A stretch of 64,000 bases of DNA. It comes from Paenibacillus xylanilyticus (GTDB taxonomy: Bacteria > Bacillota > Bacilli > Paenibacillales > Paenibacillaceae). Below the pieces are notes generated by a model, which was not told the DNA's origin, did not search any database, and saw nothing but the letters and a program-made list of their open reading frames with translations. The stretch's first letter is position 1, and every line of letters starts with the position of its first letter. Positions 54,879 through 63,804 of this stretch are shown here, piece by piece. Location of the stretch: positions 5,953,501-6,017,500 of the forward strand of contig NZ_CP044310.1 in assembly GCF_009664365.1 (NCBI RefSeq), given 5' to 3'. The position numbers and the translations under genes are program-made.

Positions 54879-55811
54879 ATGAGTACCAAACAAGTGGTAT
54901 CCATCAGACCTTTTAACCGAACGACCTATGCTTTTGAGAAGCTGCACGTCTGCAAGCGTTGTGGACAATATACCTGCTTGTGGGAGGATGAGTGTACCTC
55001 CTGTGGTCGCAGCGCCCTCGTTTCTGTCCAGGAGCGTGCCGGCTCACGAGTGAAGCGCCGGATTGCACGCGATCTGTTCCTTGCCGTTATACTCGGAGCT
55101 GCCGCCACCTACTTCGGTGAAACCACGGATCAGACCATGATGGCAGCCACCGTGACCCTGCTGCTGATCGGATGGCTCATCTTCATGCATCACCGTACCT
55201 TCCCTGCCCAGCAAAATCGGCAGATGAAGCGCATGTTAAATGAAGACCGGGAGGACATCCGTCAGGGGATCAACCGAAACTGGGCACTCGTCGCCGAAGC
55301 CCGCAAAGAAGACGAGGCGCTCGCTTACGAGATGCTGCGCGAGATTGGATCGCTCGTCTATAATGACCGGATTCGCCTTCAGCAGGTTGCCCTGCTGCAA
55401 TCCTTCGTGCTGCGAAGTGATATGGATCTGCAGCTCCAGCCCCTGCTGCTGCGCAGCTTCGAGCGGCTGCTCGCCGAATACATCGGTGAAATCGCCAGGC
55501 TTAAGCCGGAGTTGATTCGTGAAGATGCGATCCGGTATATCGCCACATACGAAGTTAATATTTTGCAGCTGCACAACGGAATTCAGATTCTGACCGCTGT
55601 AGCTGCAGCGGCTGTGCGTAAAAGCAAATATATCGAGTTATTCCCAAGTCTTATTACCCGCTACGCACGCTTCTTGCCCAAAGACCGGTTCATGCGTCTC
55701 TATCGTACGCTTGAACTGTATCCTGGCAAGGCACGTGGCGGTTTGGCTGAATCCGTTGGGAGAGTATATAACGAGAAATATCGGGACAACGTTACCGAGG
55801 TTCATTCCTAA
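54879..55811 (+). CDS. Zinc-ribbon membrane protein beside the vWA/tubulin-like locus
   Basis: 310 residues. An N-terminal zinc ribbon (Cys25, Cys28, Cys39, Cys42) is followed by two close membrane helices (about 66-84 and 87-104) and a ~200-residue helical cytoplasmic domain (EDEALAYEMLREIGSLVYND; RSFERLLAEYIGEIARLKPE) that resembles helical-repeat scaffolds. No enzyme motif is seen. GGTGAG precedes the ATG. It is divergent from, and shares an intergenic region with, the exported vWA gene, and the zinc ribbon echoes that of the operon's GTPase. Membership in the same system is inference. Confidence 0.65.
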   Translation: MSTKQVVSIRPFNRTTYAFEKLHVCKRCGQYTCLWEDECTSCGRSALVSVQERAGSRVKRRIARDLFLAVILGAAATYFGETTDQTMMAATVTLLLIGWLIFMHHRTFPAQQNRQMKRMLNEDREDIRQGINRNWALVAEARKEDEALAYEMLREIGSLVYNDRIRLQQVALLQSFVLRSDMDLQLQPLLLRSFERLLAEYIGEIARLKPELIREDAIRYIATYEVNILQLHNGIQILTAVAAAAVRKSKYIELFPSLITRYARFLPKDRFMRLYRTLELYPGKARGGLAESVGRVYNEKYRDNVTEVHS

Positions 55812-55939
55812 AGAGCATGTTCATGCACAACAATTCCCTAATATATAGACGATGTGATTCCCAAGGACCCCTGCATCGATTTTTAGGGACAAGAATATGC
55901 AAGAGCAATCCTATACCATATCTACCTGACCACAACCTA

Positions 55940-55979
55940 AAGAGCACCTTATTCTCACATGAGAGTAGGGTGCTTTTTT
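55940..55979 (+). terminator. Terminator after the zinc-ribbon gene
   Basis: A stem AGAGCACCTTATTCTC/GAGAGTAGGGTGCT (two mismatches) with loop ACAT, followed by seven or more T residues. Confidence 0.85.
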
Positions 55980-56021
55980 TCAACAATTGCATAACGACTC
56001 AAGTCGAATCTGTCTGCCATG

Positions 56022-56425
56022 TTAATCTCTTTTTCTTGCCTTCAAGGGGTAGATCAGGACGTATGGAATCCAGAGCAGCACGGAGCACAACAACACGCTC
56101 CCATATAAGGAAACGTACATTTGTGCTGTGGGCTCGGTATGATCCAGAAGCTCCAGGACCATACTTGCAACCATCAGATTGATAAAGGAACCGATGGTGT
56201 ATATGAGAATCTGCTTCCAACGCAGCCTTTTGACCAATATATAAAACAGCAAACTTAATCCCATGATATATATACTAGGTGCACAATCAGCACCAGCGGC
56301 AAGATAACCATCGCGATCCCCACGATCCGATGTGTGGTTAGCTTCGACTTCACAGATGGCCTCATTGGCTTTGGTGTCTCAATCAGCTCCTGAAAGCTGT
56401 TCAGGGAGTTATCATCTGTATCCAT
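56022..56425 (-). pseudogene. Small membrane protein gene with a one-base frameshift
   Basis: The ATG at 56425, 5 bases after AAGGAGG, reads 56 codons (DNSLNSFQELIETPKPMRPS, then a hydrophobic segment) and stops at 56255. The frame starting at 56264 continues as MGLSLLFYILVKRLRWKQIL with two more helices. Restoring one G in GGG (56260-56262) joins them into about 134 residues. The joined protein resembles the C-terminal 130 residues of the upstream gene (LVKRLRWKQILIY against LTKVFVWKHVLIY), so it is a truncated tandem paralogue. Function is unknown. Confidence 0.6.
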
Positions 56426-56456
56426 GCCCGCCTCCTTCGTTTCCTTCTGTTCACAC

Positions 56457-57656
56457 CTATCTGTGTGTTGATTTGTTATTGTACTTTTTGTTCAATGCTT
56501 CACCTGCAGCCACCTTGAATCGATAGACCAGGAGCGGCACACAGATAAAGAGAATACCCAGCAGACTGGCGCTGCCCAGTGAATCCAACATCCGGGCACC
56601 TGGACTGATATCCTCGGTTTCATATAGCGAAACACTCATGATAATTGCATTCACGAATGTAAATGCCGAGTAGATGAGCACATGCTTCCACACAAAAACT
56701 TTGGTCAAGAATGCAAACAGCACACCCATACCTACCCAGATTATGAACGGAATGAACATGGTGTCCGGATTGAGCTGACCCTTCTTCGCCAGTTCCATTA
56801 GCAGGAATGCAATCCCCCACTGAAGCACAAACACCATCCAGGCCCACCCCACACTCCGAAATGCCTTGGTCTGTTTTCGTGCTGCGCTCCTTTTCTCCTT
56901 CTCCTGTTTCTTCTCTTCCGTGATCCGAATGGACGGATGATTGTGACTTATGAGATCCTCTACCACTCTCTGCCGATAGATTTCGAAGTTGTTCTCAACC
57001 GGTATGTTCCAAGGTACCACTTCCTGATGCTCATCCTTTTCCAGAGCAGCACGTACTTCAGCTTCCGGAGCAAGGTTCCCGGTGGAATACATAGTGAATC
57101 TTAGTTCAACTCCCTGTGATGCCAGCTGGCTAAGCCAAGCATTGGCCTCTGTTTCTTCATAGAAACGTACTGTACATAGTCTGTGCTCCAGACCTTGCTG
57201 ATAGAGGATATGTATTTCAGGCCAAAATTGAATGGTACGTACCGGTTCCCTGAATTCTGCCCGTTGGTAGAAATGTGCCTCCTTCGTCAAATAACGCCCA
57301 TAATACACGCGCTGGATGGCTGACCGCTCAAATCGGTGTTTTTCAAGAGTATGGGAATCCGGGTTCCACCTGATGTAGAGAATCTGATAACTATCCATCT
57401 CCGTTCGGTTCAAATGCTGATTTCTCCAGGACAAGTGTCTCATCCTGTGCAAAACGGTATAGAAGATCCATCCCCCGAGCGGAATGAACACTATCGTAAA
57501 CCAGGTCCACACCGCAGCTACCTCCCAGATTAGGTATAGGGGTACAGCAACCAAAGCTAGTGCAATCAGCAGGGCGATGCCCATCATTAATCGTGTAAAC
57601 CGCCAGTAAAATGGCAGGATCTTGCGCTGTTCCTGTATTAGAGGATATGTATTCAT
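56457..57656 (-). CDS. Membrane protein with PH-like N-terminal part, unknown function
   Basis: 399 residues. Two N-terminal helices (about 22-45 and 50-68) precede a beta-rich cytoplasmic region (~75-180, SYQILYIRWNPDSHTLEKHR) of the kind seen in bacterial PH-like membrane proteins. A charged linker (EEKKQEKEKRSAARKQTK) and four C-terminal helices follow. GGAGG lies 6 bases before the ATG. The C-terminal membrane unit is repeated in the next, frameshifted gene. No family or pathway is assigned. Confidence 0.7.
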   Translation of the reverse strand: MNTYPLIQEQRKILPFYWRFTRLMMGIALLIALALVAVPLYLIWEVAAVWTWFTIVFIPLGGWIFYTVLHRMRHLSWRNQHLNRTEMDSYQILYIRWNPDSHTLEKHRFERSAIQRVYYGRYLTKEAHFYQRAEFREPVRTIQFWPEIHILYQQGLEHRLCTVRFYEETEANAWLSQLASQGVELRFTMYSTGNLAPEAEVRAALEKDEHQEVVPWNIPVENNFEIYRQRVVEDLISHNHPSIRITEEKKQEKEKRSAARKQTKAFRSVGWAWMVFVLQWGIAFLLMELAKKGQLNPDTMFIPFIIWVGMGVLFAFLTKVFVWKHVLIYSAFTFVNAIIMSVSLYETEDISPGARMLDSLGSASLLGILFICVPLLVYRFKVAAGEALNKKYNNKSTHR

Positions 57657-57842
57657 GAAAACCTCCGATCTGCCTGCTTCATCACGTCCAACAGGCCCGC
57701 TGGCGAGATTTTTTCACTTCTTGTATACCCGCATGATCCACATATGCACCATGGAATCCGAGCAATGGGTCTTTCACATATTTCAACATATCTATCCAAT
57801 ACGTTCCAAGTAGCAGAGCGTTGCGTGCAATACCGCATATGT

Positions 57843-57875
57843 AAAAAGGGCCGCGACAAAATTCGTCGCGACCCT
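57843..57875 (-). terminator. Terminator downstream of the DEAD-box helicase
   Basis: AGGGTCGCGAC pairs with GTCGCGGCCCT on the minus strand (one mismatch) around a 7-base loop and is followed by T residues. It lies about 120 bases past the helicase stop. Confidence 0.8.
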
Positions 57876-57882
57876 CTCATCA

Positions 57883-57911
57883 AGCACTCGGTACGTTGGT
57901 ACCTGAGTGCT
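57883..57911. repeat. Inverted repeat after the helicase gene
   Basis: AGCACTC-GGTAC and GTACC-T-GAGTGCT form a 12-base-pair hairpin with one bulge. Together with the adjacent terminator and a CGCCATG/CATGGCG repeat (about 57924-57946) it gives a long structured 3' region of the helicase mRNA. Confidence 0.45.
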
Positions 57912-57995
57912 CTCGTATTCTCGCCATGCCGTTATCCTATGCATGGCGTCAAACTGATCGTCCAGCGCGGCTTCTCTGCCGCGGACGACAAGGTC

Positions 57996-59486
57996 TTACC
58001 GTCCGCGACGAGAATCGCGGCGGTCACTTTTGGCTGGCCCGCGTCCACCTGAATTACGCTTGTCCGCACTGCGGCCAGCCCAGCCGCTGCTGCGCTCATC
58101 ACCGCTGCGACCTGCACCGCGCCCGCCGCGGCCACCTTGGCCTGCTGCACCGCGACTGCTGTCGCCACTGCGGCCGCCGCTACGACCACCGCTGCGTCCA
58201 CCTTCACCGCCGCGGGAACCACGACCTCCGCGGCCACCTTCATTACGTCCGCTGCGGCCTGCGCCGCGACGGGCACTGCCTGTTCCGGCAGAGCGTCCAC
58301 CTGAACGTTCATCATTATCCTGACTGTTGATGGAACGTCTAGCTGCTCCGGTGGAGGCCACTGGACCTTCGCTTGTCCACTGGATGCGGGTCAGCTTCTG
58401 ATTGGTGCCTTCCTCAATACGTGCAAGCTCCGGTCTGTCATGCTGCGTTGCAAACGTCACGGCAAGACCCGTTCCGCCAGCACGACCTGTACGGCCGATC
58501 CGGTGGATATAGCTCTCTGCATCATGAGGAATGTCATAGTTGAATACATGCGTTACGCCTTCCACATCCAGTCCGCGTGCCGCCACATCGGTAGCCACGA
58601 GGATTTGCAATTTTGCATCACGGAAGGCTTTCATAACGTTCTCACGCTTGGACTGGGACAGATCCCCATGAAGCTCGTCGCTCTCGTAACCTGCTTCGCG
58701 CAGATCTTCATTCAGCTTGGATGCACGGCGCTTGGTCCGGCAGAAAATAATCGCCAGGTACGGGCGATACGTATCAATCATGCCGCGAAGCGCATCGAAC
58801 TTGCCACGATCCGTACATTCCAGCACTTGCTGACGAATCTGATTAATTGGAATAACCGATTTCGAAGATACTTTTACATCCTCGGGATCTTTCATGTAGT
58901 TCTTCGCCAAGTTGCGAATACCCTTCGGCATCGTTGCCGAGAACAGCATCGTCTGACGTTTATGCGGCAGTTCACGTAGAATGGTCTCTACATCGTCCAG
59001 GAAGCCCATGTGCAGCATTTGGTCCGCTTCATCCAGCACCAGTTTTTTCACGTTATCGAGCTTCAGCGTGCCACGGCGCAGGTGATCCAGAAGACGTCCC
59101 GGTGTACCGATGACGATCTGAGTCCCATTTTGCAGCTTGCGAAGCTGTTTCTCCACGTCCTGTCCGCCATACACAGCAAGCACATGAAGCTTATCGTCAT
59201 TGGCCGTCAGCTTCTTCGCTTCCTCTGTAATTTGCAGGGCCAGCTCACGCGTAGGGGCGATAATCAATGCCTGCGGGGAGCGGTCCGATACGTTGATTTT
59301 TTGAATAATCGGCAGCAAAAAAGCCAGCGTTTTCCCTGTACCTGTCTGTGCCTCAGCAATAATGTCACGTCCGCCTAACAGTACGGGAATCGAGCGCTCC
59401 TGTACCGGTGTCGGCACGGCGATCCCCTGATGTTTCAGAATCTCGCACCATTCCGGGCGAATGCCCAGTTGTTCAAAGTTTGCCAA
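57996..59486 (-). CDS. DEAD-box ATP-dependent RNA helicase with RG-rich tail
   Basis: 496 residues. All core motifs are present: Q-motif region PTPVQERSIP, motif I AQTGTGKT, Ia PTREL, II DEAD, III SAT, and VI HRIGRTGRAG. It is a cytoplasmic RNA remodelling enzyme of the CshA/RhlE-like group, used in RNA decay or ribosome assembly and often in cold growth. After about residue 380 the tail is an Arg/Gly/Ser-rich low-complexity stretch of over 100 residues that binds RNA non-specifically. It starts at a TTG (59486) with GAGGTG upstream. It is a single gene; which of the paralogous helicases it is cannot be decided. Confidence 0.94.
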   Translation of the reverse strand: MANFEQLGIRPEWCEILKHQGIAVPTPVQERSIPVLLGGRDIIAEAQTGTGKTLAFLLPIIQKINVSDRSPQALIIAPTRELALQITEEAKKLTANDDKLHVLAVYGGQDVEKQLRKLQNGTQIVIGTPGRLLDHLRRGTLKLDNVKKLVLDEADQMLHMGFLDDVETILRELPHKRQTMLFSATMPKGIRNLAKNYMKDPEDVKVSSKSVIPINQIRQQVLECTDRGKFDALRGMIDTYRPYLAIIFCRTKRRASKLNEDLREAGYESDELHGDLSQSKRENVMKAFRDAKLQILVATDVAARGLDVEGVTHVFNYDIPHDAESYIHRIGRTGRAGGTGLAVTFATQHDRPELARIEEGTNQKLTRIQWTSEGPVASTGAARRSINSQDNDERSGGRSAGTGSARRGAGRSGRNEGGRGGRGSRGGEGGRSGGRSGGRSGDSSRGAAGQGGRGGRGAGRSGDERSSGWAGRSADKRNSGGRGPAKSDRRDSRRGR

Positions 59487-59623
59487 TCGTTACACCTCTG
59501 TATGTTCATTTAGATAAGCCCATTTCGATGTATTCTTCCCCATGAAATGGATTTTCAAAAAGCAATCAGTCCGTCTGCTCTTTTTCTCCATACCGTGTAG
59601 TTTACACGTTTGTCCAGCAAAAC

Positions 59624-59656
59624 AAAAGGGTACCGGACATGTTCCGGCACCCTTTT
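59624..59656 (-). terminator. Terminator of the SulP gene
   Basis: AAAAGGGTACCGGA pairs with TCCGGCACCCTTTT (one mismatch), T/A rich on both sides. It lies 36 bases after the SulP stop. Confidence 0.88.
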
Positions 59657-59691
59657 AATGTATTTTATGTTCCAGAGATCATTTATCTCCA

Positions 59692-61140
59692 TTAACCATG
59701 GCTCTGTGAGACCGCAAACCCGCTTCTCTCCAGCAAACGTGAGCTTTCCTCGTTCAAGCCTCGGAGATGCACCGTTTTGCCCAGTTTTGCGTATTTGAAC
59801 TTCACCTTGCCGATGGCAACAACGGCCGTGTTATCCCAGATATGTGATCCGCCAAAATCAATCGTGATCTCCTCCGGATCCGTCTCGGCATGAAACTCCT
59901 CCACGAAGCGGGATGAAGAGCCGAAGAAGAACGGACCGTGAACACGATATACCTTTTGGCCTTGCTCCTCGCTGGCATGAACACGAATCTTGGCCTGTTT
60001 CCATCCAAAATGCAGGGCGCTAAGCACAACGCCAACCAATACACCGATGGATAGATCATTGGTGATGACGACGATCACCACCGTAACCACCATAACGAAG
60101 GCCTCTGCGCGGGGAACACGTGCAATATTTTTGACGGAACTCCAGTCAAACGTACCGATACACACCATAAACATGACACCCACCAGCGCACCCATCGGCA
60201 CCTGTTTCACCACTCCGCTGAGCAGCAGCAGCAGGATGGCCAGAAAGGCGCCTGCCGTAAATGTGGACAGCCGTCCCCGGCCGCCGGACTTCACATTAAT
60301 GACGGATTGTCCGATCATGGCACAGCCGCCCATGCCGCCGAACAACCCGTTAACGAAGTTGGCAATCCCTTGACCGCGCACCTCACGGTTTTTGCTGCTC
60401 TTGGTCTCCGTCATCTCATCTACAATGGTAGCGGTCAGCAAGGATTCCAGCAAACCTACCAGTGCCATCGTGAATGAATAGGGCAGCAAGATCATCAGTG
60501 TATGGAAGGACCACTCAATATTGGGCAGATGGAACATCGGAAGGGTACTCGTCAAATTCCCCATGTCACCTACCTGCTTCACATCCAAATGGAACACGAC
60601 CGTAATAATCGTCATGACGATAATGGCAACGAGAGGAGCCGGAACGCCTTTGATAAACCGTGGCAAAATATAAATGATGGCCAGCGTGCCTGCGACCATT
60701 GCATACATGATCCAGTTCGCACCTGTAAAATGCGTCAGCTGGGCCATGAAGATCAAAATCGCCAGGGCATTAACAAATCCGGTAAGTACCGAATGCGGCA
60801 CAAACGTAATGAACTTCCCAACTTTAAAAATACCTAAAATAAACTGAATAATTCCCGTCAATATCGTGGCCGCGAACAGGTATTCCAAGCCGTAATCTTT
60901 GACGAGGCCAACCATCAGCACCGCCATGGCTCCCGTAGCAGCCGAGATCATTCCCGGTCTTCCGCCTGCAATCGAGATCACAATCGCAATCGTAATCGAT
61001 GCGTACAATCCGACCATCGGATCGACACCCGCAATGATAGAGAAGGCGATGGCTTCCGGAATCAGCGCCAGCGCTACCGTAATGCCTGCCAGCACGTCTC
61101 CGCGAATGTTGCCAAACCATTGTTGTTTTAACGTATTCAT
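59692..61140 (-). CDS. SulP-family anion transporter with STAS domain
   Basis: 482 residues. The N-terminal signature (GDVLAGITVALALIPEAIAF) and about 12-14 helices identify the SulP/SLC26 family of sulfate, bicarbonate or related anion transporters. A short cytoplasmic STAS domain (~390-482; EITIDFGGSHIWDNTAVVAI) ends the protein. GGAGGAA lies about 11 bases before the ATG. The substrate is not decided by sequence; no cys or carbonic anhydrase gene is adjacent. A leader of about 300 bases precedes it. Confidence 0.92.
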   Translation of the reverse strand: MNTLKQQWFGNIRGDVLAGITVALALIPEAIAFSIIAGVDPMVGLYASITIAIVISIAGGRPGMISAATGAMAVLMVGLVKDYGLEYLFAATILTGIIQFILGIFKVGKFITFVPHSVLTGFVNALAILIFMAQLTHFTGANWIMYAMVAGTLAIIYILPRFIKGVPAPLVAIIVMTIITVVFHLDVKQVGDMGNLTSTLPMFHLPNIEWSFHTLMILLPYSFTMALVGLLESLLTATIVDEMTETKSSKNREVRGQGIANFVNGLFGGMGGCAMIGQSVINVKSGGRGRLSTFTAGAFLAILLLLLSGVVKQVPMGALVGVMFMVCIGTFDWSSVKNIARVPRAEAFVMVVTVVIVVITNDLSIGVLVGVVLSALHFGWKQAKIRVHASEEQGQKVYRVHGPFFFGSSSRFVEEFHAETDPEEITIDFGGSHIWDNTAVVAIGKVKFKYAKLGKTVHLRGLNEESSRLLERSGFAVSQSHG

Positions 61141-61183
61141 ATGTTCTTGCCGTTCCTCCTACACCGTTAACCTCATGGGTTGA

Positions 61184-61363
61184 TTACCTGAAATGTACAG
61201 CTAGGCACGTCACTGACCAACCACGACAGGGCAGCACAAAACAGCGGAACACTCCCTCCGCATCATGGCCTGTACGTGTTGATACAAGAAGCTCTTCATC
61301 CGGAATAAAATAAGTCCGAAATCCGCAGCGATCCTGCTTAATCCGTTCCAGTGCGTTCCACAT
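61184..61363 (-). CDS. Possible small ORF in the SulP leader
   Basis: A 59-codon frame from the ATG at 61363 (MWNALERIKQDRCGFRTYFI, then PDEELLVSTRTGHDAEGVFR) ends 43 bases before the SulP start. It lacks a good ribosome site and has no recognised family, but the composition looks protein-like. It could be a leader peptide, a small protein or chance. Confidence 0.22.
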   Translation of the reverse strand: MWNALERIKQDRCGFRTYFIPDEELLVSTRTGHDAEGVFRCFVLPCRGWSVTCLAVHFR

Positions 61364-61618
61364 AATTCTGTTACATCATTCAGGTTCGAGCTAAGAAGAC
61401 ATCAGAAGACGACTCTTGATGTCACTGGTCTTCCCCTCTCAGAAAGACCGGGTCCGTTATGTACTGACCTATTATTATAGACAGGGCGATCCTTTTATAC
61501 GAACAGGCTATATCTTCGCAAACGATAGATTATTCCTGGATTTCTCTTATTTTTATAATATATCTCCGTTATGCTCTGTTTATCTATTTTAGAGTTGATG
61601 CATTATTTCCCAGACCAT

Positions 61619-61660
61619 AAAAAAGCCGTTAACGCTCCTTCGCCAAGAAGCATTAACAGC
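61619..61660 (-). terminator. Terminator of the phasin/UbiB operon
   Basis: On the minus strand GCTGTTAATGCT...CTT pairs with AAG...AGCGTTAACGGC (G-U pairs allowed) and runs into six T residues, 20 bases after the UbiB-kinase stop. Confidence 0.85.
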
Positions 61661-61680
61661 TCTTTCCTACCTAAATGTAA

Positions 61681-63351
61681 CTAGAATCTTCCCGATTTGA
61701 AAATCGAATAGAGCAGAAAGGCCACCATCAGAATGGCAACCAGAAAACCGATCTCAATGACCGGAATATCCCACAGCATCGTTGACTGATGGCTGATTGA
61801 GGAACCAATAATGAGTCCGACCATAATGATACAGAAGGCGAGCAGCACGATACTGAAGGAAAGACGATTACTGATCTGGTCCAGCCTGCGCATCAGCGTG
61901 TCCAGTTCGGGTACGCTAACCTCAAGCCGCAGCTTGCCTTTACTGATAATGGAGGATAGCTGCCGGAGCTGCCCCGGCAGTCCGATCACACTCTCAGCCA
62001 GGTCTGCGGCACTGCGGAACAGCCGATTCTTGATTCGTCCCGGACTGAACCGGTCCTTGATCAGCTTCCGGCCGAAGGGTTCCGCCATATCCACAATGCT
62101 GAGTGATGGATCCAGATGTTCGATCACGCCTTCCATTGTGAGCAGTGATTTCCCCAGCAGCACAATGTCAGCTGGCATGACGACCCGGTGTCTCTGTGCC
62201 ACACCGAACAGATCGTTAAGCGCCTGGCCCACGCTGATTTTGGAAAAGGGAATGTCATAATATTTGCTGCGCAGCTTGTCCAAGTCATTATGGAGGCCGC
62301 GGAGATCCATGTCATCCGGCATCATGCCCAGTTTCTCAATCGCCCGGATCATGCTGTCTGTATCCTTGCGCATCAACCCGATGATGAGCGAAGCCAGATG
62401 CTGCTTCATCTCATCGCTCAGAGTGCCAACCATGCCAAAATCGATAAACGCCAGTCGCCCGTCTTTTAACACCATCAGGTTGCCAGGATGCGGATCCGCA
62501 TGGAAGAAACCATGAATAAAGATCTGATTCAACAAGGAATCCACCAGTCGCTGGGCAATGTCATTCAGGTCATGTCCACGTCTGACCAGTTCGTCACGGT
62601 CATTCAGCTTGATACCCTCCACGTATTCCATGGTTAACACACGCGAGGAAGTCTGATCCCAGTAGATTAGCGGGATTTTGACCTTGTTATCCTGCTGGTA
62701 CTGCTGGGCGATCTTCTCGGTATTCCGCCCCTCAACGGTATAATCCAGTTCAGCCATCAGCGCCTGGGCATACTCCTCTACCATCTGCGGAATCTGGTAC
62801 TGCTTCACCCAGTCCCATCGCTTCTCCGCCATCGCCGTCAGCTCACGCAAAATATCCAAATCCCGCTGCACAATCCGTGAGATGCCGGGACGCTGGATCT
62901 TGATGGCGACGGCCTCTCCGGTTCGAAGCTTGCCCAGATGCACCTGCCCGATGCTGGCTGCAGCCACCGGGGTATCGTCGAACCGGGAAAAGATCTCTTC
63001 CAGCGGTGTATCCAATTCCTGTTCCAGAATCCCCCGTGCCGTTTCCGAAGAGAAAGGGGGTACCTGATCCTGAAGCTTCACCAGTTCACGGATGACCGGC
63101 TCGGGCAGCAGATCCGCTCTTGTGCTTGCCAATTGCCCCAGCTTCACGAAAGCCGGCCCCAGCTCCTGCAGCACCAGTCTGATCCGTTCACTCAGCGTTT
63201 TGGTCGTGTGTGCTTCACGTGACATCCACCGCCGAGGTATGGCCAGCAGCTGGAACAGCCCCAGTTCCTCGACCATATAACCGAAGCCATGACGCACCAG
63301 CGCCATGGCAATTTCCCGGTATCTGCCGACATGTTTAATTCGCACAGCCAT
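61681..63351 (-). CDS. ABC1/UbiB-family atypical protein kinase
   Basis: 556 residues. Family motifs are intact: KxGQ-type FVKLGQLASTRADLLP, the Ala-rich nucleotide loop VAAASIGQVHLG, the VAIKIQRPG lysine, HADPHPGNLMV and the metal-binding IDFGMVG. Two C-terminal helices (about 500-550) anchor it to the membrane. UbiB-type proteins act as ATPases supporting isoprenoid quinone or lipid metabolism; Bacillales make menaquinone, so the exact role here is open. It starts directly after the stop of the phasin-like gene (TAG-ATG), so the two are coupled. Confidence 0.93.
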   Translation of the reverse strand: MAVRIKHVGRYREIAMALVRHGFGYMVEELGLFQLLAIPRRWMSREAHTTKTLSERIRLVLQELGPAFVKLGQLASTRADLLPEPVIRELVKLQDQVPPFSSETARGILEQELDTPLEEIFSRFDDTPVAAASIGQVHLGKLRTGEAVAIKIQRPGISRIVQRDLDILRELTAMAEKRWDWVKQYQIPQMVEEYAQALMAELDYTVEGRNTEKIAQQYQQDNKVKIPLIYWDQTSSRVLTMEYVEGIKLNDRDELVRRGHDLNDIAQRLVDSLLNQIFIHGFFHADPHPGNLMVLKDGRLAFIDFGMVGTLSDEMKQHLASLIIGLMRKDTDSMIRAIEKLGMMPDDMDLRGLHNDLDKLRSKYYDIPFSKISVGQALNDLFGVAQRHRVVMPADIVLLGKSLLTMEGVIEHLDPSLSIVDMAEPFGRKLIKDRFSPGRIKNRLFRSAADLAESVIGLPGQLRQLSSIISKGKLRLEVSVPELDTLMRRLDQISNRLSFSIVLLAFCIIMVGLIIGSSISHQSTMLWDIPVIEIGFLVAILMVAFLLYSIFKSGRF

Positions 63352-63732
63352 CTACTCGATCTCGTTTCCTTTGTGCGGAGGAGGAACTTCAAGTGGAGCT
63401 GGGGATACATCTGGTTGCAGCTGTGGTGTTTGGCCCAATTCGGCGAGCTTTTTCTCCAGTACAGCAACGCGCTGTTCCAGACTGGTCACATCACTCTCCG
63501 AAGGTACGCCTACTTCCTGAAGCACCCGCTTGACCTGCTCATGAATCACACGCTTAAGCTGACCCTGCTCTTCGTCGCCTCGTTCCATTAGACGCTCGAC
63601 CAAGGCTTTGGATTCACCTGGCGCAAGTTCCCCGCGTTTGACCAGATCATCTACGGTTTTTTCGATTTTTTCCTTGCTTACGACGGTAAGACCCAACCCT
63701 AATGAGATCGCCTTTTTGAACAAATCGCTCAT
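63352..63732 (-). CDS. Phasin-family / PHA-granule-like helical protein
   Basis: 126 residues, mostly amphipathic helix (FKKAISLGLGLTVVSKEKIE; LERLMERG-type repeats; SLEQRVAVLEKKLAELG coiled coil) with a Pro-rich C-terminus. This resembles short phasin/PhaF-like proteins that often precede an ABC1/UbiB kinase. The ATG at 63732 lies 9 bases after GAGGAGG and is preferred to the ATG at 63741, which touches that site. It is cotranscribed with the kinase and may be its membrane or lipid adaptor. Confidence 0.8.
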   Translation of the reverse strand: MSDLFKKAISLGLGLTVVSKEKIEKTVDDLVKRGELAPGESKALVERLMERGDEEQGQLKRVIHEQVKRVLQEVGVPSESDVTSLEQRVAVLEKKLAELGQTPQLQPDVSPAPLEVPPPHKGNEIE

Positions 63733-63804
63733 TCTTGTCATCCTCCTCTTCGTTGATTTCTATATTATACCCTTTATACCCAGCACAACAAATAAACGAT
63801 CAGG

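Larger units (their letters stand above)
61141..61680. other. Leader region of the SulP gene
   Basis: Minus-strand leader with two small hairpins (GACATCA/TGATGTC at 61398-61423; GGTCTT/AAGACC from 61427) and TATAAT-like sequences near 61480 and 61555. It contains a 59-codon frame (next entry). No known riboswitch was recognised. Confidence 0.4.

Noticed and set aside
40073..55811. Prophage or insertion-sequence origin of the tubulin-like locus
   Set aside because: No integrase, transposase, capsid, tail or terminal repeat was seen and base composition looks like that of the neighbours.
57932..58315. Ala/Val-rich minus-strand frame and Pro/Arg-rich plus-strand frame
   Set aside because: Both are alternative readings of the RG-rich repeat region of the DEAD-box helicase.
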